51,916 bases of DNA from Pseudomonadota bacterium. Lineage in GTDB: Bacteria; Pseudomonadota; Gammaproteobacteria; Acidiferrobacterales; Acidiferrobacteraceae. The notes under the pieces are model-generated. The model had not been told where the DNA came from, ran no database searches, and saw only the letters and a list, made by a program, of their open reading frames with translations. Where the stretch lies: assembly GCA_021819125.1 (NCBI GenBank), contig JAKARW010000006.1, positions 1 through 51,916 of the forward strand. Reading direction: 5' to 3'. A program made the translations under genes and the position numbers. Positions 1 through 7,039 of this stretch are shown one piece after another (within the stretch, counting starts at the first letter, position 1; the number at the start of each line of letters is the position of its first letter).

Positions 1-335
1 GTGATAGCCACCGCCCCGCGCGGCCTGCCGATACGGTCAGGCGCCATTGTGATCGTGGATGTCTATCGCTACCATCTTACCGGCGTTCGGACCTACCGCA
101 TCCACCATTTCGCGGTCGCCCCAATGCCCTCCCGGCCATGACCTGTCACGCCGCGCGTCTTGCCGGCTCGACGCCGCGAAGCGGCCGGGGCCTGAGAGGA
201 CCATAATGAAACGAGGTATTGGCATTACGAAGACTATGGCGCGCAAACCCCCACGCAAAGCCCTGGGGGTGCAACACGGGCAGCGCTGGCGCCCCGCCAT
301 GACCAAGCCTGCCGCGCAAGCCCCTGGCTTTAGAT
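1..335. other. Left flank, no supported gene
   Basis: I see no gene here that I can support. Open frames exist on both strands but have no recognisable domain, no good ribosome binding site and run into the insertion sequence. The only visible structure is a short inverted repeat around 247-270 (ACCCCCA ... TGGGGGT). The stretch ends in the presumed left end of the IS200/IS605 element. Confidence 0.4.
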
Positions 336-797
336 ATGGGTGAACGGCAGATGGCTTATTATCTGATACGGAACTTGTATAATGAGCGCATACCAAAATA
401 TAAGATAAAATACAAATCGAACAAGAACGTGGTGTTTTCTTGCAAATACCACGTTGTGTGGTGTCCGAAGTATCGCCGGGACGTGCTGGTAGACGGCGCT
501 GATGCGCGACTCAAGGAGATTGTACAGCAGGTGTGTTCCGAGACGGGCAGCGAGATACTGGAGATGGAAGTCATGCCGGATCATGTGCCTCTACTGGTGG
601 AAGTGGACCCGCAGTTTGGGATCCATCACCTGATCAAGCTGATCAAAGGACGTTCCTCGCGCCTCTTGCGCCAGGAGTTTCGCTGGTGCCGTACCCGATT
701 GCCCAGTCTCTGGACCAATAGCTATTTCGCTTCCACCGTAGGCGGCGCTTTGCTGGAAATCGTCAAATAGTACACTGAGCAGCAAAAACATGTCTAA
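336..797 (+). pseudogene. tnpA: IS200/IS605 TnpA Y1 transposase, inactivated
   Basis: Single-strand transposases of this family cut and join DNA with a histidine pair (HUH) and one tyrosine on a C-terminal helix. The fold is recognisable from KNVVFSCKYHVVWCPKYRR (residues 30-48) and MPDHVPLLVEVDPQ (80-93). Two lesions are visible. The HUH motif reads H-V-P (residues 83-85; codon 588-590 is CCT), so the second metal-ligand histidine is lost. A TAG stop at 768-770 lies directly before the codons Y-T-E-Q-Q that should carry the catalytic tyrosine; the frame then stays open to TAA at 795-797. A CAG to TAG change would explain the stop. The true start is uncertain; ATG 336 is the first in frame. 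Confidence 0.8.
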
Positions 798-2327
798 ACC
801 GCGCATCAAATCCGGGAAAACAAAGACGCGTAAAGCGCCCAAGGAAAAGAAGCCCGCTTTTGTCCTGGAGTTGCCATTGGTCGCGAATCCCCACGAAAGC
901 CGTGTGCTGGCGGTGCGCTTCGAGGCGGGACGGCAGTTGTATAATGCCGTGCTGGGCGAGGCGCTGCGGCGGCTGGATAGGATGAAGCAATCCAGGTCCT
1001 GGCAAGCGACACGGAAGATGCCCAAAGGGGAACTTGGTTCACCAGAACAAAAAGCGCGCGCCGCCGAGTTTTCCCTGATCACCAAAACCATCGGCTTTAC
1101 GGATTACGATCTGCAAGCCTATGCCACACAGTGCAAGAACGCCTGCTGGATCGGGGATCACCTGGACGCCCACACGACCCAGAAAATCGGCACCCGGGCA
1201 TTCAAAGCGGCACAACGCTATCAGTTTTGCAGCGGTGGCCGTCCACGCTTCAAAGCTAAGTGGAGGGCCTTGGAATCCATAGAAGGTAAAAGCAACGCGG
1301 CGGGTTTGCGTTGGCGCGACGACCATCTGGAATGGAGCGGGCTCAAGCTCAAGGCGATCTACAACCAGAAGGACCCCCACGGCATTCAGGCCTTCGCCTT
1401 GCAAAACCCGGTCAAATACTGCCGTCTGGTACGGCGCATCATCCGCGGCAAGACGCTGTGGTTCGTGCAACTGGTGATCGCCGGGTTCCCGAAATGGAAA
1501 GATAAAAACCCCATCCGGCAGGGCAAAAGCGCCATCGACATCGGCCCGTCCACCATCGCCGCCGTCTCGGAAACAGATGCGTTTCTGGACAAGTTCTGCG
1601 CCAACGTACCCAATCTGCAAAAGGCGATTCGCCGGATTCAGCGGGCCATGGACCGGTCGAAGCGCGGGTCGAACCCGGATAATTACAACAAGGACGGCAC
1701 CATTAAAAGGCCGGCGCCCGGCCAGAGCCTGCAATGGGTGTTCACTAACGGATACCTGCGCCTGCGCGCCAGACTGCGGGAATTGCATCGGGTGCTGGCG
1801 GCCTATCGCCGCACGGAACACGGGAAACTGGCAAACCGCGTCGTCGCCATGGGCAATACCGTCATGGCGGAGCAATTGAGTTACAAGGCCTTTCAGCGGA
1901 TGTTCGGCAAGAGCGCCCGGACCGGGCACCTGGGGAATTCATGGATCACTTGCGTCACAAGGCTGAAAGCGCCGGTGGCGAGGTGATCGAATTCCCCACC
2001 CGGCCCACGAAACTCTCGCAGAGTTGTCACTGCGAGGCGGTGGTGAAGAAACCGTTGAGCCAGCGCTGGCACGATTGTCCGTGCGGTGTTTGTGCGCAAC
2101 GGGATTTGTACAGTGCGTATCTGGCCCTGCATGTGCGTCAATATACAAAGGATGAAAATCAGGTCTGGAGATTGGACACCGAATCGGCCCGCGTGGGCTG
2201 GTGCGCAGTGGAACCGCTGCTGGGGAAAGCGGTGTCCGATGTGGTGCAAGCTGCGAAAGGCGGGCGGTTGCCCGTAAGCTTTGGTGTGTCTAAAAAACTC
2301 ACCAGAGACAGAGCGGCTCTTTCCTGA
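790..2327 (+). pseudogene. tnpB: TnpB RNA-guided nuclease of IS605, frameshifted
   Basis: TnpB proteins are RuvC-like nucleases guided by an RNA from the element's right end, ancestral to Cas12. The first frame (790-1986) holds the N-terminal region, the RuvC-I aspartate in AIDIGPSTIAAV and the RuvC-II glutamate in MAEQLSYKAFQRMFG. A second frame, open to 2327, continues with A-P-G-E-F-M-D-H-L-R, the zinc-finger cysteines (SCHC ... CPCG) and the RuvC-III aspartate in QRDLYSAYLA. The switch from frame 1 to frame 3 lies near 1915-1926; loss of one C in the stretch at 1922-1926 would explain it. All catalytic residues are present but split over two frames, so no full protein is made unless the shift is a sequencing error or is bypassed. 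ATG 790 overlaps the ancestral tnpA end. Confidence 0.85.
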
Positions 2328-2533
2328 AGGTGCCAGATCGTTTCGGCCCGGTCATTCGGGCGATTCTGTGTATGAGAAGAACCGTGGGTTGTAATGAGGC
2401 CCGGTAATTGGATGTTGTAGTTGTGTTGAGCAGTAGCGGCGGCACAATGAGAGCCCGGTAGACTTATGCACAGTGGCATCCATCGGCTACGGGGGAGAAG
2501 AACCCCCCGGCTTTAGCCGTGGAGAGGTTCAGG
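2328..2533 (+). ncRNA. Candidate omega RNA / IS right-end hairpin
   Basis: In IS605 elements the guide RNA of TnpB is encoded from the 3' part of tnpB through the right end, and the guide is the host DNA just outside. Here the 206 bases after tnpB end in the hairpin at about 2503-2529 (stem with CGGC-TTTA-GCCG core), which matches the usual right-end structure. If this RNA is made, its guide would be host bases from about 2534, which run over the start codon of the HNH gene at 2543. The boundary and the transcription are inferred only. Confidence 0.4.
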
Positions 2534-2542
2534 ACCAAAACA

Positions 2543-3464
2543 ATGGATGCCGACGATGCCTTGCTACGCAAGGCATCCTTCGACCACGTACACAGACTTC
2601 AGGGGCTCCATGGCCACCTGACGGCCGCCGAGGTCGCCAATGGCTTCCTGTTCGACGGGGTCCGTATCCCCCTTATCAATCCCCAGCGAGGCATCTTCAA
2701 ACCGCGACAGATGCGGTTTTGTCTTTCTATCAGGACAGTCTTCCCGAGAAGCGGCTCCCGGATCTGGTATGACGACCAGCGCGACGCGCACCAGAAGATC
2801 TTCGGTGCCCGCGATACCGTGGATTATGCCTTCATGGGCCAAGATCCCAAGGCCCCCGAGAATCAGTGGTTGCGCGTTGGCACTCATGGACCGGGTGCCG
2901 CTCATCTATTTCCTCGGTTTCGCGCCAGGACTTTACCAAGCGATCGTCCCGGCGTTCATCGCCGAATGGGACGCGACGCGCCTTATCGCCAGCATCGCCT
3001 TCGGGCTCCCCGGCGAGGCGGCGCTGTCCTTACCCGAAACCGTACCGGAGCGCCGTTACGCGCTCGATACTGTCAAAAAACGCTTGCATCAAGGAACGTT
3101 CCGGGAGGCTGTCCTTACGGCCTATAAGGGGCGCTGCGCCCTATCAGGGCTCCCCGAGACAAGACTCCTGGATGCGGCGCACATTGTTGCCGACGGCGAC
3201 ACCGGTTACGGACAACCGGTCGTATCCAATGGCATCCCGCTCTCCAAGATCCACCACGCGGCCTTCGATGCCCACTTGATCGGCATCGATCCCGATTACC
3301 GCCTCCACGTCTCTGAAAAACTCCTGGTTCAGCATGATGGGCCGATGCTGGAGGCATTAAAGCGCCTGAACGGGGGCACCATCTACCTCCCGACCCGCGA
3401 CCGTGATCGCCCGGACCGCGAACGACTCGCCCGGCGCTTCGAGGATTTTCGTGCCGCGCAGTGA
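2543..3464 (+). pseudogene. HNH endonuclease, frameshifted
   Basis: The product resembles stand-alone HNH nucleases of the 'putative restriction endonuclease' kind (PF13391-like). The first frame from ATG 2543 gives about 111 residues ending in PENQWLR. The matching continuation, starting near D-R-V-P-L-I-Y-F, is in another frame, so a net +1 (or -2) change lies between about 2875 and 2890. The C-terminal half is intact: DAAHIVAD with the first catalytic histidine, SNGIPLSKIHHAAFD with the asparagine and second histidine, then a typical tail IDPDYRLHVSEKLL. Joined, the protein would be about 306 residues. The insertion sequence ends about 10 bases upstream of the start and has probably removed its promoter, consistent with decay. 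A sequencing error is the alternative explanation. Confidence 0.8.
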
Positions 3465-3605
3465 TGGCATCAGGCCGCGACAGGGATACGGAAGGTTCGG
3501 TATGGCAGTCCCGCCACAAGCCTCGCCTTGAGGATCCCCGTACCGCCACGCTATTGCCCCGTGTCGGGAAAGACCGTGTGGTGCCGCGCCCCATGGGGCC
3601 TTAAC

Positions 3606-4028
3606 CTAGCCGCTTGGGGTTTGGAAGCCTCGAGGTACCCGCGCATCGCAGCGCAAGTTGTAGCCGCCCTCCCGATTGGCAATGAGCTCCCATTCGCCGA
3701 CGCCCCGGGCATCGTCGGCGAACCGCTCCCGACGCCGCGCGGCCAGTTCTTCGTAGGCCTCTTTCACCTCACAAGGCGTGATGCGGGCATAGACGACCCT
3801 CTTCAGGGCCTCAAGGAATTCCGGCTGATGCCAGCAGGGCATGGCCATTACGTGACTATTCCACACCCAAACAATGAATTCCCACGTTGCGCGTATTTCA
3901 TCGAGAGACGGCGACTTGCCTAGCGGCAACAACAACGGCTCACCGAACTCGAGGAGAGTCGCGGAGATCTTGGTGTCGGGAAAACGCGGGGCCTGGACGC
4001 GCGCGCGTCCGTAAGGGGTTTGGTCCAT
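3606..4028 (-). CDS. Hypothetical protein
   Basis: I do not recognise the family. The frame is open to ATG 4124; I prefer ATG 4028 (sequence MDQTPYGRARVQAPRFPD...), giving 140 residues, but neither start has a convincing ribosome binding site. The middle is a plausible folded soluble protein, with hydrophobic and tryptophan-rich segments around TWEFIVWVWNSHVMAMPCW and an acidic/arginine-rich helical part (EVKEAYEELAARRRERF). No membrane segment or signal peptide is seen. It reads toward the HNH pseudogene and lies downstream of the tRNA-Gln terminator, so it needs its own promoter, which I could not find. It could be a species-specific gene. Confidence 0.5.
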   Translation of the reverse strand: MDQTPYGRARVQAPRFPDTKISATLLEFGEPLLLPLGKSPSLDEIRATWEFIVWVWNSHVMAMPCWHQPEFLEALKRVVYARITPCEVKEAYEELAARRRERFADDARGVGEWELIANREGGYNLRCDARVPRGFQTPSG

Positions 4029-4157
4029 TCTGTAAGTCCAGGTATCGCGCGCAACGGCTCGATAACGCTCACCCGAAAATGCACCCTCCTCACCGCTCGC
4101 CGCTATCCCCTTGCAGGCCGACATCTCGATGCCCCGAGCCGTAGCCTCGGAAGGCGC

Positions 4158-4187
4158 AAAAAATGGGCTTTAAGTTACCTTAAGCCC
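4158..4187 (-). terminator. Intrinsic terminator after tRNA-Gln
   Basis: On the minus strand GGGCTTAAG pairs with CTTAAAGCCC (one bulged A) around a GTAA loop and is followed by ATTTTTT. It starts 10 bases beyond the tRNA 3' end and would end the rplM-rpsI-tRNA transcript. Confidence 0.8.
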
Positions 4188-4197
4188 TCGGCATTAT

Positions 4198-4271
4198 TGG
4201 CTGGGGGACGAGGATTCGAACCTCGGTTAACGGAGTCAGAGTCCGCTGTCCTACCACTAGACGATCCCCCA
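4198..4271 (-). tRNA. tRNA-Gln (anticodon CUG)
   Basis: A 74-base cloverleaf can be drawn: acceptor TGGGGGA/TCCCCCA followed by discriminator G and an encoded CCA end; D arm with AGTGGTAGG; anticodon stem GCGGA/TCCGT with loop CTCTGAC, giving anticodon CTG; T arm CGAGG-TTCGAAT-CCTCG. It begins 14 bases after the rpsI stop codon and has no promoter of its own in that gap, so it is probably processed from the ribosomal protein transcript. Confidence 0.95.
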
Positions 4272-4285
4272 AAAAGAGGAGCGCC

Positions 4286-4678
4286 TTAGCGCTTCGAGTA
4301 CTGCGGCCGCTTGCGGGCCTTATGGAGGCCGACCTTCTTGCGCTCGACCTCGCGCGCATCGCGCGTCAGAAAACCCGCGCGCCGCAACGGCAGGCGCAGC
4401 GATTCATCATAGGCCAGCAAGGCGCGCGCGATGCCGTGCAGCACGGCGCCCGCCTGGCCGCTTGGACCGCCGCCACGGACGTTCACCTTGACGTCAAAAT
4501 GATTCAGAGTCTCGGTCACCGCGAACGGCTGGCGCACGAGGGTGCGTGAAGTCTCACGCCCGAAATACTCATCGACGGGCCGGTTGTTGACCACAAACGC
4601 GCCCTTCCCGCGACTTAAGTACACGCGCGCATTGGCGGACTTGCGCCGCCCTGTCCCGTAATGCTTGGCTTCGGCCAT
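4286..4678 (-). CDS. rpsI: 30S ribosomal protein S9
   Basis: S9 is a small-subunit protein whose basic C-terminal tail reaches the P-site tRNA. The 130-residue product has the family signature: N-terminal [15 protein letters not shown], the [20 protein letters not shown] motif near residues 69-88, and the invariant tail [17 protein letters not shown]. Length and start are standard. It follows rplM by 9 bases, the universal L13-S9 operon order, and precedes tRNA-Gln. Confidence 0.98.
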   Translation of the reverse strand: MAEAKHYGTGRRKSANARVYLSRGKGAFVVNNRPVDEYFGRETSRTLVRQPFAVTETLNHFDVKVNVRGGGPSGQAGAVLHGIARALLAYDESLRLPLRRAGFLTRDAREVERKKVGLHKARKRPQYSKR

Positions 4679-4687
4679 ATCGGTTCC

Positions 4688-5125
4688 TTATCCCTTTCTC
4701 AATTCGAGCGGCTTGGGCTGCTGCGCCGTATGCTTATGAGCGCCGCCGGCAAAGACCTTCAGTTTGCGCAACATCTGGCGACCGAGAGGCCCCTTGGGCA
4801 ACATCCCGCGCACCGCCGCCTCGATCACCTCTTCGGGCGCGCGGGCCTTCATTTCCGTGAAGGTGTGCGTCTTCAACCCGCTCTGATACCCGGAATAGCT
4901 GTGATAGAGCTTGTTCTGGGCCTTGCGGCCGGTCACCTGCACCTTTTCTGCGTTGACCACGACGATATAGTCGCCGGTATCCACATGCGGCGTGAACTCA
5001 GCCTTATGCTTACCGCGCAGCCGACGCGCAAGCTCTGTGGCAAGGCGGCCCAACACATGATCCGTGGCGTCGACGACAAACCAGTCGCGCTTTACTGTCT
5101 CTGACTTAGCCGTGAAGGTCGTCAT
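4688..5125 (-). CDS. rplM: 50S ribosomal protein L13
   Basis: L13 is an early-assembly protein of the large subunit. The product has [19 protein letters not shown]-like N-terminal sequence ([19 protein letters not shown]), [18 protein letters not shown], and the family motif [16 protein letters not shown], with 145 residues against about 142 in E. coli. The frame is open further upstream, but ATG 5125 ([15 protein letters not shown]) fits the family start; the ribosome binding site is weak. A promoter is placed 38 bases upstream, and rpsI follows. Confidence 0.97.
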   Translation of the reverse strand: MTTFTAKSETVKRDWFVVDATDHVLGRLATELARRLRGKHKAEFTPHVDTGDYIVVVNAEKVQVTGRKAQNKLYHSYSGYQSGLKTHTFTEMKARAPEEVIEAAVRGMLPKGPLGRQMLRKLKVFAGGAHKHTAQQPKPLELRKG

Positions 5126-5162
5126 GGAAATCTTTTCCGAGGCGAAGAGTACGAAGGGCCGC

Positions 5163-5191
5163 ATGGTACGGAGGAGCAGCCGCGCTGTCAA
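5163..5191 (-). promoter_or_regulatory. Sigma70-type promoter of rplM-rpsI
   Basis: On the minus strand TTGACA (5191-5186) is separated by 17 bases from TACCAT (5168-5163). The bases after the -10 are GCGGCCC, a GC-rich discriminator of the sort seen at stringently controlled ribosomal promoters. Transcription would start near 5156, giving a leader of about 30 bases before rplM. Confidence 0.65.
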
Positions 5192-5257
5192 CGTTTTCCA
5201 TGGGATAGCGCGGGATAACAGTTGACCCCGGCGCGCATTGTGGTATATAGAGTGCAG

Positions 5258-5289
5258 AAAAAAAGAAGGCGTGGGGTAAACCACGCCTT
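5258..5289 (-). terminator. Intrinsic terminator of the candidate small RNA
   Basis: On the minus strand AAGGCGTGG and CCACGCCTT form a perfect 9-bp stem around TTTACC and are followed by CTTTTTTT. It lies between the promoter at 5364-5392 and the rplM promoter. Confidence 0.85.
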
Positions 5290-5357
5290 GAACCACCACT
5301 AGGAGGATGGAGGAGCCGGTAGGCAGTAGGGCTCGCGGCCCTTTCTGCAGAAAGCAT
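5258..5357 (-). ncRNA. Candidate small regulatory RNA
   Basis: A near-perfect promoter (5364-5392) would start a transcript at about 5357 that ends at a strong intrinsic terminator (5258-5289), a unit of about 100 bases with no good open reading frame. Visible structure in order: hairpin CUUUC-UGCA-GAAAG, hairpin GGGC-CGCGA-GCCC, an unpaired pyrimidine-rich stretch containing GCUCCUCC and AUCCUCCU, then the terminator stem. The two CCUCC stretches are complementary to Shine-Dalgarno sequences, as in several anti-SD small RNAs. The alternative is an rplM leader with an attenuator, but rplM has its own good promoter downstream of the terminator. Confidence 0.55.
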
Positions 5358-5363
5358 ATAATA

Positions 5364-5392
5364 ATTATCTAATATAAATCCCTCGCTGTCAA
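5364..5392 (-). promoter_or_regulatory. Strong sigma70 promoter of the candidate small RNA
   Basis: The minus strand reads TTGACA (5392-5387), a 17-base AT-rich spacer, then GATAAT (5369-5364): eleven of twelve consensus bases at optimal spacing. The local AT-richness stands out from the GC-rich surroundings. It faces rplM but is cut off from it by a terminator. Confidence 0.8.
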
Positions 5393-5423
5393 GGGGGTGT
5401 TCGTAACCTTGCATCGTAAGACC

Positions 5424-5456
5424 ACTAAAGGAGAGGCTGGTTCCCGGCCCCTCCTT
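5424..5456 (-). terminator. Probable terminator after the ferredoxin gene
   Basis: AAGGAG/CTCCTT plus a further 6-bp stem with a three-base loop lie directly after the ferredoxin stop codon. The T tract on the minus strand is short (TTT), while the plus strand has a longer one, so direction is uncertain. Confidence 0.45.
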
Positions 5457-5458
5457 TT

Positions 5459-5773
5459 TTAATCGCGGTCCAGGCGTAGCCGATCGACGGGCCGCCCGCC
5501 AATGACGTGCTGCTCCAGGATCTCGTCGATGTCCTCGCGGTCGACGTAGGTGTACCATACGCCGTCTGGATAAATGACAAGGACCGGCCCTTCCTCGCAA
5601 CGGTCCATGCAGCCGGCGGTATTGATGCGTACGCCATCCCGACCCGCAAGCCCCAGCGCCTTGATCCGCTCCTTGGCATAATCCCGCAAGGCGCGCGCGT
5701 CCTGCTGCTGACAACACCGCCGGCCGTCGGTACGCTCATTCGTGCAAAAAAAGACGTGCTGTCTATAGTACAA
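5459..5773 (-). CDS. [2Fe-2S] thioredoxin-like ferredoxin
   Basis: The 104-residue protein resembles the Shethna-type ferredoxins with thioredoxin fold, small electron carriers of unknown partner. Cysteines C10 (HVFFCTNER), C20 or C21, C55 and C59 (TAGCMDRCEEGP) match the four cluster ligands; VLVIYPDGVWYTYV and the closing HVIGGRPV are also typical. The only start that fits the family is TTG at 5773; no ATG is in frame nearby. The gene is divergent from the GlcF-like gene, with 9 bases between the two start codons, which suggests shared control. Its role could be to serve the neighbouring iron-sulfur oxidoreductase, but this is inference. Confidence 0.85.
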   Translation of the reverse strand: MYYRQHVFFCTNERTDGRRCCQQQDARALRDYAKERIKALGLAGRDGVRINTAGCMDRCEEGPVLVIYPDGVWYTYVDREDIDEILEQHVIGGRPVDRLRLDRD

Positions 5774-5782
5774 GAGGCCCCC

Positions 5783-7015
5783 ATGCCGCTTTTTGCCCCA
5801 AACCCGAGTGACGATCCATCACCCGCGCTCGCCGCTGCCATACGCGAGGCCTGCGACCATTGCGTGGCCTGCGGCCTATGCCTGCCGCACTGCCCTACTT
5901 ATGGGGACAGTCTAAACGAAAACGAGTCCCCGCGCGGACGCATCAGCCTGTTGCGCGCCGTCGCCGACGGCACCTTGCCGGTCACGCCGGCTTTGACTGC
6001 GCACATCGACCACTGTCTTGGCTGTCTCGCCTGTGAAAAGGTCTGTCCGAGCCGGGTCCCCTATGGGGCGCTTTTGAAAAACGGCCGCGCCTGGCTTACC
6101 CAAAAGAGCCCCCGGACCTGGCGGCGACTGTGGTACCGGTCCCTGATTCGGGCGGTCGACCTGCCCGGAGCCATGGCCACCGCCTATGCCCTGGCGCGCG
6201 CCCTCGGGTCTTTGCCGTGGCCACGCACCGCACGCGCGGGCCTACGCGATGTCGTGCGCGGTCTGCCCGCGCGGCCCCACGGGGCGCGCGCCGATCCGGG
6301 TGATGCGGGTCCGGCCGATGTCGCGCTGTTCCGGGGATGCACCGCCGATCTCGACCGTCCGACACTCCATGCCGCCATCCGCGTCTTGCACGCCGTCGGC
6401 CGCCGCGTCTGCGTGCCGCGCTCCCAAGGTTGTTGCGGGGCGCTCGCCGCCCACGCCGGGTTCGCGGATATCGCCTGCCGCCAGCGGCGACGCAATCGCC
6501 ATGCCTTCGCAGACAGCGCCCCGGCGCTCGTGTCCATAACATCGGGCTGCGCCGCCGAACTTCGCCACACCGGCCCGGAATCAGACGACCGGTTCCCGGC
6601 GGTCTACGACATTCATCGTTATCTGGTGGAACAGACCGACCTCGACCGCCTTGCGCTGTCGCCGTTGCCGCGGACCATCGCCGTGCATGACCCCTGTTCG
6701 CTGCGCAACGCGCTTGCAGGCGAGCGCTTCGTCTACGACCTGCTCGCCCGCATCCCGCAGGCAAAAGTGATTGCACTGCCTGGTAACGAGGTCTGCTGCG
6801 GCGCCGCCGGCGATTATTTTCTGCGTGAACCGGCGCGCGCACAGACCCTCGCCCATGCCAAGGCCGCCGCCGCGCGAGCGGTCGGCGCCGATATCGTGGT
6901 ATCCGCCAACATCGGCTGCGCCCTGCACCTCTCCGCCGCGCTCGCCCGGCAAGGGGCGCCGATCCCGGTCTGCCATCCGCTTTGGGTGGTGGCCGGGCAA
7001 CTCCCCCCACTTTAG
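5783..7015 (+). CDS. glcF: Glycolate oxidase iron-sulfur subunit-like protein
   Basis: GlcF passes electrons from the flavin subunits of glycolate oxidase. The 410 residues (E. coli GlcF is 407) show two 4Fe-4S motifs: C27-C30-C33-C37 in CVACGLCLPHCPTY and a second in CLGCLACEKVCP, then two cysteine-rich CCG domains (SQGCCGALAAHAGF and NEVCCGAAGDYF, the latter after HDPCSLRNAL). ATG 5783 has AAGAGG upstream. No glcD or glcE lies in the window, so a related role (lactate or another hydroxyacid oxidase) is possible. Glycolate metabolism would make sense in a Calvin-cycle organism that also carries gph. Coq7 follows 24 bases later. Confidence 0.85.
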   Translation: MPLFAPNPSDDPSPALAAAIREACDHCVACGLCLPHCPTYGDSLNENESPRGRISLLRAVADGTLPVTPALTAHIDHCLGCLACEKVCPSRVPYGALLKNGRAWLTQKSPRTWRRLWYRSLIRAVDLPGAMATAYALARALGSLPWPRTARAGLRDVVRGLPARPHGARADPGDAGPADVALFRGCTADLDRPTLHAAIRVLHAVGRRVCVPRSQGCCGALAAHAGFADIACRQRRRNRHAFADSAPALVSITSGCAAELRHTGPESDDRFPAVYDIHRYLVEQTDLDRLALSPLPRTIAVHDPCSLRNALAGERFVYDLLARIPQAKVIALPGNEVCCGAAGDYFLREPARAQTLAHAKAAAARAVGADIVVSANIGCALHLSAALARQGAPIPVCHPLWVVAGQLPPL

Positions 7016-7039
7016 TGACCCGTGCTAAAGTGTCGCGTT

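Larger units (their letters stand above)
312..2533 (+). mobile_element. Decayed IS200/IS605-family insertion sequence
   Basis: The element carries the paired genes of the IS605 group: a Y1 transposase (tnpA) whose ancestral end overlaps the start of tnpB by 8 bases, followed by tnpB. Both genes are broken. The ends are approximate: the same octamer GGCTTTAG occurs near the left end (326-333) and inside the right-end hairpin (2509-2516), as expected for subterminal recognition hairpins of this family, which has no terminal inverted repeats and makes no target duplication. The right end sits about 10 bases before the start codon of an HNH endonuclease gene. With a dead TnpA the copy should be immobile unless helped in trans. 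Confidence 0.8.

Noticed and set aside
37-396. 119-codon minus-strand frame at the left edge
   Set aside because: It crosses into the insertion sequence end and shows no family motif; treated as chance.
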